Assembly: GCA_947165745.1 (NCBI GenBank)
Contig: CAMVBO010000045.1
Span: 1-9,109, forward strand
DNA length: 9,109 nt
Direction of reading: 5' to 3'
Source of the DNA: an uncultured Clostridia bacterium
GTDB lineage: Bacteria; Bacillota_A; Clostridia; Christensenellales; Aristaeellaceae
Shown: in pieces, positions 5,214 through 9,109 of the stretch
Layout of the letters: each line of letters starts with the position of its first letter
How positions within the stretch are numbered: the stretch's first letter is position 1
Made by a program: the position numbers and the translations under genes
The notes under the pieces: model-generated
What the model was told of the DNA's origin: nothing
The model's database searches: none
The model's input: only the letters and a program-made list of their open reading frames with translations

Positions 5214-5978
5214 CTATTCCCTCATCAGCTCATACATCATGATCCCCGCCGCAACAGCCGCGTTCAGGGATTCCGCCCCGCCGCGCATGGGCAGCTTGAC
5301 CAGGGCGGAAGCGGCGGCGCGGGTGGCGTCCGATATGCCCCGGGCCTCATTGCCGATGACCAGCGCGAAGCGCTCGCCGGGGTCGGGTCGGGCATAGAAG
5401 TCCCCGCCGCGCAGATCGCTGGCCAGCACCATCCACCCCCGCGCCTTCAAATCGAGCAGCGCGGCGGGCAGGTCCTCCGCCAGCACGAAGGGCACCCGGA
5501 AGCCAGACCCCATGGCGGCGCGCTGCACCTTGGGCGACAGCGGGTCCGCACAGCCCCCGCCGAACAGGATCGCGGAAAAACCGGCGGCGTCGGCGGTGCG
5601 CCAGATGGTGCCCACATTGCCGGGGTCCTGCACGCCGTCCAGCGCCACGACGCGCCCTGGCGCGCCGTTCAGCGGCAGCGGGACCGGCAGGTCAAAGCTG
5701 GCGCAGATGCCCTGGGGCGTCCTGGTGTCGCAGACCGCCTCCAGCAGGCTCCGCGGCGCCAGATACGCCCGCGCGCCGCGTCGCTCAAATTCCTCCGCCA
5801 GCTCGGCCAGGGATTCCTCGGCCAGCACCTCGCGAAGTGCCAGGCCGCACTTCAGCGCCTCGCGCAGCATGACCTCGCCCTCCACCAGGAATCGGCCCGC
5901 CGCCTCCCGGCCCTTTCGGGTGGATAGGGCCTTCAGCGCGCGGATCGTCGGGTTTTTCGCACTGGTGATTTTGTCCAT
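5214..5978 (-). CDS. TrmH/SpoU-family RNA 2'-O-methyltransferase
   Basis: This SAM-dependent enzyme is predicted to methylate a ribose 2'-OH in rRNA or tRNA. The 254 residues form the usual two parts: an N-terminal substrate-binding domain starting DKITSAKNPTIRALKAL (about 1-95), and a C-terminal trefoil-knot SPOUT domain. All three SpoU motifs are visible: motif 1 LDGVQDPGNVGTIWRTADAA (113-132; Asn121, Arg127), motif 2 ALVIGNEARGIS (205-216) and motif 3 KLPMRGGAESLNAAVA (228-243). Length and architecture resemble the B. subtilis YsgA group, acting on 23S rRNA; the RlmB and TsnR subgroups are alternatives, so no symbol is given. ATG 5978 follows GGAGGT (5983-5988) by 4 nt. It is downstream of comF, separated by the structured element at 6000-6090, and ends before a hairpin terminator. 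Confidence 0.94.
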   Translation of the reverse strand: MDKITSAKNPTIRALKALSTRKGREAAGRFLVEGEVMLREALKCGLALREVLAEESLAELAEEFERRGARAYLAPRSLLEAVCDTRTPQGICASFDLPVPLPLNGAPGRVVALDGVQDPGNVGTIWRTADAAGFSAILFGGGCADPLSPKVQRAAMGSGFRVPFVLAEDLPAALLDLKARGWMVLASDLRGGDFYARPDPGERFALVIGNEARGISDATRAAASALVKLPMRGGAESLNAAVAAGIMMYELMRE

Positions 5979-5999
5979 GATGACCTCCGGTCCGAGCGC

Positions 6000-6090
6000 G
6001 TTCAGAGTATCCCGCCCCGCCTGCGCAGGCCCCTCCCCATCGCGATGAGGCGGCTTTGCGCGGCCCTGCGGGGCAAACGCAGCTCTGAAC
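6000..6090. repeat. Structured palindromic intergenic element, possible dispersed repeat or structured leader
   Basis: The 118-bp gap between comF and the methyltransferase gene is almost filled by one foldable unit. Its ends are perfect 8-bp inverted repeats, GTTCAGAG (6000-6007) and CTCTGAAC (6083-6090). Inside, GCCCCGC can pair with GCGGGGC, and at the centre CCCCAT-CGCG-ATGAGG forms a tetraloop hairpin (one G-T pair on the minus strand). Terminal inverted repeats plus nested stems are typical of REP- or MITE-like intergenic repeats, but a structured 5' leader of the methyltransferase mRNA is equally possible. No U-tract follows on the minus strand, so it is not a standard terminator. No target-site duplication is seen. 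Confidence 0.5.
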
Positions 6091-6096
6091 TCAACT

Positions 6097-6771
6097 CTAT
6101 ACGCTTGACTTGTCCTCCGCCGCCACGGCGAAGCAGAGCAGATACACCGCCTCTGCCCCGGCGTTCATAAGCGCCTTCGCGCAAGCATTGGCGGTGGCCC
6201 CGGTGGTGCAGACGTCGTCCACCAGGATCACCCGCCGGCCGCGCACGTCCATCACGGCTTCAAACGCGCCATCCATGTTCCGGCGACGCTTCGCGGCGGG
6301 CAGGCGCACCTGCTGGCGGGTGTTGCGCACGCGAACGAGCGCGTCCAGCGCGGGCAGCTCCAGCCGCGCCGCCGTCGCCTTCGCCAGCAGCGCCGCGTGG
6401 TTGAAGCCCCGCTGCTTAAGCCGCTTTCTGTGCATCGGCACCGGCACCACGCAATCCGCGCCGGTGGGCTGGATGGCTTCAAAGGCGTTCGCCATGGCCC
6501 GGGCCATGCCCTCCGCCAGGCGGGTGACGCCCCGGTATTTCAAATTGCGCACCAGGCCGCCCGCCGGGCCGCCGTAGTGATAGCCGTAGGCCGCGCCCTG
6601 AAACGCTCCGCCCGGCGGCGGCTGTCCCGGCCCCACCCAGCGCTTGGCCAGCAGCTGGCGGCAATCCTCGCAAAGCCATTCCCGGGGAAAGCCCGCGCGG
6701 CTGCCGCAGCCCATGCAAGCGGCGCTCCGGGGATAGATCAGCCCCAGCAGGGCGTCGATTGCCCTATTCAT
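6097..6771 (-). CDS. comF: ComF family protein (ComFC-like phosphoribosyltransferase fold)
   Basis: This family (ComFC/GntX) is needed for DNA uptake and processing in naturally competent bacteria and is widely conserved in others, where its role is less clear. The 224 residues show the family order: a zinc-binding pair of Cys pairs at the N-terminus (Cys19-Met-Gly-Cys22 and Cys34-Glu-Asp-Cys37), the conserved block VPVPMHRKRLKQRGFNHA (109-126), and the PRPP-binding motif VILVDDVCTTGAT (181-193) of type I phosphoribosyltransferases. The ATG at 6771 overlaps the recD2 stop as ATGA; GAGGT lies upstream inside recD2, so translation is probably coupled. Pairing with a RecD2-type helicase places it in a DNA-metabolism operon. 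No comFA helicase gene is adjacent. Confidence 0.92.
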   Translation of the reverse strand: MNRAIDALLGLIYPRSAACMGCGSRAGFPREWLCEDCRQLLAKRWVGPGQPPPGGAFQGAAYGYHYGGPAGGLVRNLKYRGVTRLAEGMARAMANAFEAIQPTGADCVVPVPMHRKRLKQRGFNHAALLAKATAARLELPALDALVRVRNTRQQVRLPAAKRRRNMDGAFEAVMDVRGRRVILVDDVCTTGATANACAKALMNAGAEAVYLLCFAVAAEDKSSV

Positions 6772-8960
6772 CCTTCCGACCTCAGCCGCGCGTCCAGGGC
6801 GCTGTAGCGCAGGGCGACGTGGTTGTTGTCCACCATGGCGCGCACGCAGCCCTCCCGGCCCACGATCACCACCAGCCGCTTGGCGCGGGTGATGGCCGTA
6901 TAGAGCAGGTTCCGGGTCATCAGCATCGGCGGCCCGCTGAGCAGCGGCAGCACCACGGCGTCGAACTCGCTGCCCTGGCTCTTGTGCACGGTCATGCAGT
7001 AGGCCAGCTCCAGATCGTCCAGCAGCGACTCGTCATACTCCGCCACGCGGCCGTCGTCATACTCCACCACCAGCGCCCGCTCCCGGCGATCCACGGCGAG
7101 GATATAGCCGATATCGCCGTTGAACACGCCCTCGCCGTCCTCGCCCGACCGCTTCCAGGTCAGGTCGTAGTTGTTGCGCACCTGCATCACCTTGTCGCCC
7201 CGGCGGAAGATCGCGCCGGCGTGGTTGATCTCCGGCTTGTCCCCGGGCGGGTTCATCGCGGCCTGCAGCTGCGCGTTCAGCGCGTAGACGCCCACGTCGC
7301 CCCGCTTCATGGGGGTCATAACCTGGATGTCCCTAAGGCCGTCCAGGTTCATGTACTTCGGCAGGCGCGTCTGAACCAGGGCCACCACCGAGGCCGCCAC
7401 CTCCGCCGGGGTCTCCCGGCGCTCCAGGAAGAAATCGGTGTTGCGGGAGCGGATCTCGGGATACTCGCCCCGGTTGACCCGGTGGGCGTTCAGCACGATC
7501 TGGCTCTGGCCCGCCTGACGGAAGATCTCCGTAAGCCGCACCACCCGCAGGGTTTCGGAGGCGATCAGGTCCTTCAGCACGTTGCCCGCGCCCACGCTGG
7601 GCAGCTGGTCCACGTCGCCCACCAGCACCAGCCTCGTGCCCGGCCGCAGCGCGCACAACAGCGCGCGCATCAAAAAGATGTCCACCATGCTCATCTCGTC
7701 CACGATCACCACGTCGCAGTCCAGGGGGTTGTCCTCGTTCCGGGCAAAGCCCTGCTGCTCCCCGCTGTACTCCAGCAGGCGGTGGATCGTGCGCGCGGGG
7801 CAGCCGGTGGCCTCGCTCATGCGCCTGGCCGCGCGGCCCGTGGGGGCGCAGAGCTCCACGTCCCCGATCCTCTGCAGCAGCCGTATGATGACGTTGATGG
7901 AGGTGGTCTTGCCAGTGCCGGGGCCGCCGGTGATCACGCAGACGCCGTCGGTCATGGCGGCCAGCGCGGCTTGGCGCTGCTCGGCGCACAGGCTTACGCC
8001 CAGGTCCGCCTCCTGCTTCTCGATCCGCTTGAGCGCCTCGCCCTCCTTCAGCTTCAGCGGGCGGACGCTCCTGCGCAGCCTGGCCATCAGCCGAGCCGTC
8101 TCGCTCTCGGCGCGGTGTAGCCGGGGCAGGTAAACGGCGGTCGCTTCGTCGATGGTCTCGGCGACCAGCTCTCCCCTGAGCACCAGAGCGCGCATGACGC
8201 CATCCACCAGCTCCGCCTCGGCGTTCAACACCCGGGAGGCCTGATCGACGAGCGCCTCCCGGGGCAGATAGACGTGGCCGGCGCTGTTGGCCGCCTCCGA
8301 CAGCACGTACTTCACGCCGCTGCGCAGCCGGAACTCAGAGCTCTCGCCAAAGCCCAGGCTCATGGCGATGCGGTCGGCGGTCTGGAAACCCACGCCTTCG
8401 ATCTCGTCCACCAGGCGGTAGGGGTTATCCCGCAGCACGCTCTCGGTCATGTCGCCGAAAGCGCGGTAGATCTTCATGGACAGATTCGGCGTCAGGCCGT
8501 AGCCCTGCAGGAAGATCAGGGTGTTTCGCATGCCGTTCTGCTCGGCAAAGGACTCGGCGATCATCGCCGCCCGCTTGGCGCCGATGCCGGGCACCTCCGT
8601 CAGCCGGTCCGGCTCGCTTTCCAGCACGTCCAGCGCCCGCTTGCCGAAGTAGTCCACGATCAGCTTTGCCGTGGCGGGCCCCACGCCCTTGATGAGCCCG
8701 GAGGCCAAAAAGCGCTCCACCCCGGACTTGGTTTCAGGCCGGGTGGATTCATAGGAGGTGACCTTGATCTGTTTGCCGTAGTCCTTGTGCTCGGTCAGAT
8801 CTCCGTCAAATATGGCGTGTTCGCCGGTGGACAGAAAGGGCATCACGCCCACGGCGGCAATGCGCTTTTTATCGCCGTCCAGCTTCACGGAGGCCACCGT
8901 CCAGCCGTTCTGGTCGTTGCGGAACACGATGTCCTCAACGGTGCCCTCGAACTTGGACAT
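6768..8960 (-). CDS. recD2: RecD2-type 5'-3' ATP-dependent DNA helicase
   Basis: This superfamily 1B helicase, related to RecD but working without RecBC, acts in DNA repair and replication-fork maintenance. From ATG 8960 the product is 730 residues, normal for the family. The N-terminal OB-like segment (SKFEGTVEDIVFRNDQNGWT) is followed by helix-hairpin-helix elements (about 85-135, including GVGPATA and VPGIGAKRA, and another near 188-200). The helicase core shows Walker A GGPGTGKTTS (345-354), Walker B VVIVDEMSMVD (417-427), motif III VGDVDQLPSVG (447-457), LTEIFRQ, an SH3-like insertion and late motifs TVHKSQGSE (657-665) and LLYTAITRAK (685-694). The start was chosen over ATG 9008 because AAGGAGGT (8968-8975) lies 7 nt before 8960, whereas 9008 falls inside the coaX end. 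It follows coaX by 44 bp and overlaps comF by 4 bp. Confidence 0.96.
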   Translation of the reverse strand: MSKFEGTVEDIVFRNDQNGWTVASVKLDGDKKRIAAVGVMPFLSTGEHAIFDGDLTEHKDYGKQIKVTSYESTRPETKSGVERFLASGLIKGVGPATAKLIVDYFGKRALDVLESEPDRLTEVPGIGAKRAAMIAESFAEQNGMRNTLIFLQGYGLTPNLSMKIYRAFGDMTESVLRDNPYRLVDEIEGVGFQTADRIAMSLGFGESSEFRLRSGVKYVLSEAANSAGHVYLPREALVDQASRVLNAEAELVDGVMRALVLRGELVAETIDEATAVYLPRLHRAESETARLMARLRRSVRPLKLKEGEALKRIEKQEADLGVSLCAEQRQAALAAMTDGVCVITGGPGTGKTTSINVIIRLLQRIGDVELCAPTGRAARRMSEATGCPARTIHRLLEYSGEQQGFARNEDNPLDCDVVIVDEMSMVDIFLMRALLCALRPGTRLVLVGDVDQLPSVGAGNVLKDLIASETLRVVRLTEIFRQAGQSQIVLNAHRVNRGEYPEIRSRNTDFFLERRETPAEVAASVVALVQTRLPKYMNLDGLRDIQVMTPMKRGDVGVYALNAQLQAAMNPPGDKPEINHAGAIFRRGDKVMQVRNNYDLTWKRSGEDGEGVFNGDIGYILAVDRRERALVVEYDDGRVAEYDESLLDDLELAYCMTVHKSQGSEFDAVVLPLLSGPPMLMTRNLLYTAITRAKRLVVIVGREGCVRAMVDNNHVALRYSALDARLRSEG

Positions 8961-9004
8961 GGAAGCGACCTCCTTTTCCTTGTTTTCGTTGCAGGGTATT
9001 CCGG

Positions 9005-9109
9005 TCACTTGACCGCGTTTTTCTCGTAGATCAGCCGCAGGCCCTTCAGCGTCAGCAATCCGTCCATCACGTCGATGACGCTGCTCTCGCCGGCCACCAG
9101 CACGGCCAG
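9005..9109 (-). CDS. coaX: Type III pantothenate kinase, C-terminal end (partial)
   Basis: Only the last 34 codons and the TGA (9005-9007) are in the window; the gene continues past the right edge. The translated tail reads LAVLVAGESSVIDVMDG followed by LLTLKGLRLIYEKN and AVK. A LTL(E/K)GLRLIYE-N ending preceded by an acidic ID-V-D stretch is the characteristic C-terminus of CoaX, which phosphorylates pantothenate as the first step of coenzyme A synthesis. The catalytic N-terminal motifs are not visible, so the assignment rests on this tail alone. It is followed after 44 bp by recD2 on the same strand, with no terminator hairpin between, suggesting co-transcription. Confidence 0.75.
   Translation of the reverse strand: MAVLVAGESSVIDVMDGLLTLKGLRLIYEKNAVK

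Noticed and set aside
5016..5927. 303-codon plus-strand ORF running from the XRE gene over the methyltransferase gene
   Set aside because: It passes through two hairpin terminators and is antisense to a TrmH-family gene with all three motifs; its composition is that of a shadow frame.
6000..6090. tRNA or small SRP RNA gene in the comF-methyltransferase gap
   Set aside because: There is no cloverleaf with a T-loop or CCA end, and the conserved GGAA-containing apical loop of bacterial SRP RNA is absent.
6759..8120. 453-codon plus-strand ORF opposite recD2
   Set aside because: It is rich in His, Gln, Ala and Val from reverse-strand codon bias, has no recognisable domain and lies wholly within the helicase gene. 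The same applies to the plus-strand ORF at 8274-9029.
8961..9008. Longer recD2 start at 9008
   Set aside because: It would overlap the coaX stop, adds 16 residues untypical of the family, and ignores the strong AAGGAGGT site that serves ATG 8960.

Overview
The window looks like chromosomal DNA from a GC-rich, endospore-forming member of the Clostridia. Three signs support this: a spoVAC-spoVAD-spoVAE operon, strong Shine-Dalgarno sequences of the GGAGG type, and consensus sigma-A promoters (TTGACA-N17-TATAAT). A genus cannot be named from the sequence alone.

Layout, left to right. (1) Positions 1-259 are intergenic. They hold a consensus sigma-A promoter firing leftward out of the window, with a transcript start that resembles a T-box leader, and a rightward sigma-G-like promoter. 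(2) Positions 260-2222, plus strand, form a tightly coupled sporulation operon: an unrecognised 41-codon ORF, then spoVAC, spoVAD and spoVAE. The SpoVA proteins move dipicolinic acid (DPA) into the forespore and release it at germination. A 12-bp hairpin at 2227-2254 separates this operon from the convergent gene. (3) Positions 2270-5153 hold an accessory-looking module. A large secreted multidomain protein lies on the minus strand: signal peptide, acidic segment, papain-like domain, three FnIII-like repeats, three 41-residue Cys repeats and two BIG2 domains. Divergent from it is a 70-residue XRE-family regulator. The secreted gene has a perfect sigma-A promoter whose 17-bp spacer is almost filled by a palindrome, ATAGGACA-TAT-TGTCCTAT, which is a likely operator. 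The middle of the secreted gene is AT-rich, unlike its two ends and its chromosomal neighbours, so the gene appears to be a mosaic. (4) Positions 5161-9109, minus strand, form a housekeeping cluster read leftward: the 3' end of coaX (type III pantothenate kinase), recD2 (helicase), comF (phosphoribosyltransferase-like competence protein, overlapping recD2 by ATGA), an unexplained structured element of about 91 bp, and a TrmH/SpoU-family RNA 2'-O-methyltransferase ending at a hairpin terminator.

The spoVA and housekeeping regions are conventional. The most interesting parts are the regulator, operator and secreted-protein module, the small ORF leading the spoVA operon, the structured intergenic element at 6000-6090, and the possible T-box leader at the left edge. 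No CRISPR array, insertion sequence, tRNA or rRNA is visible.
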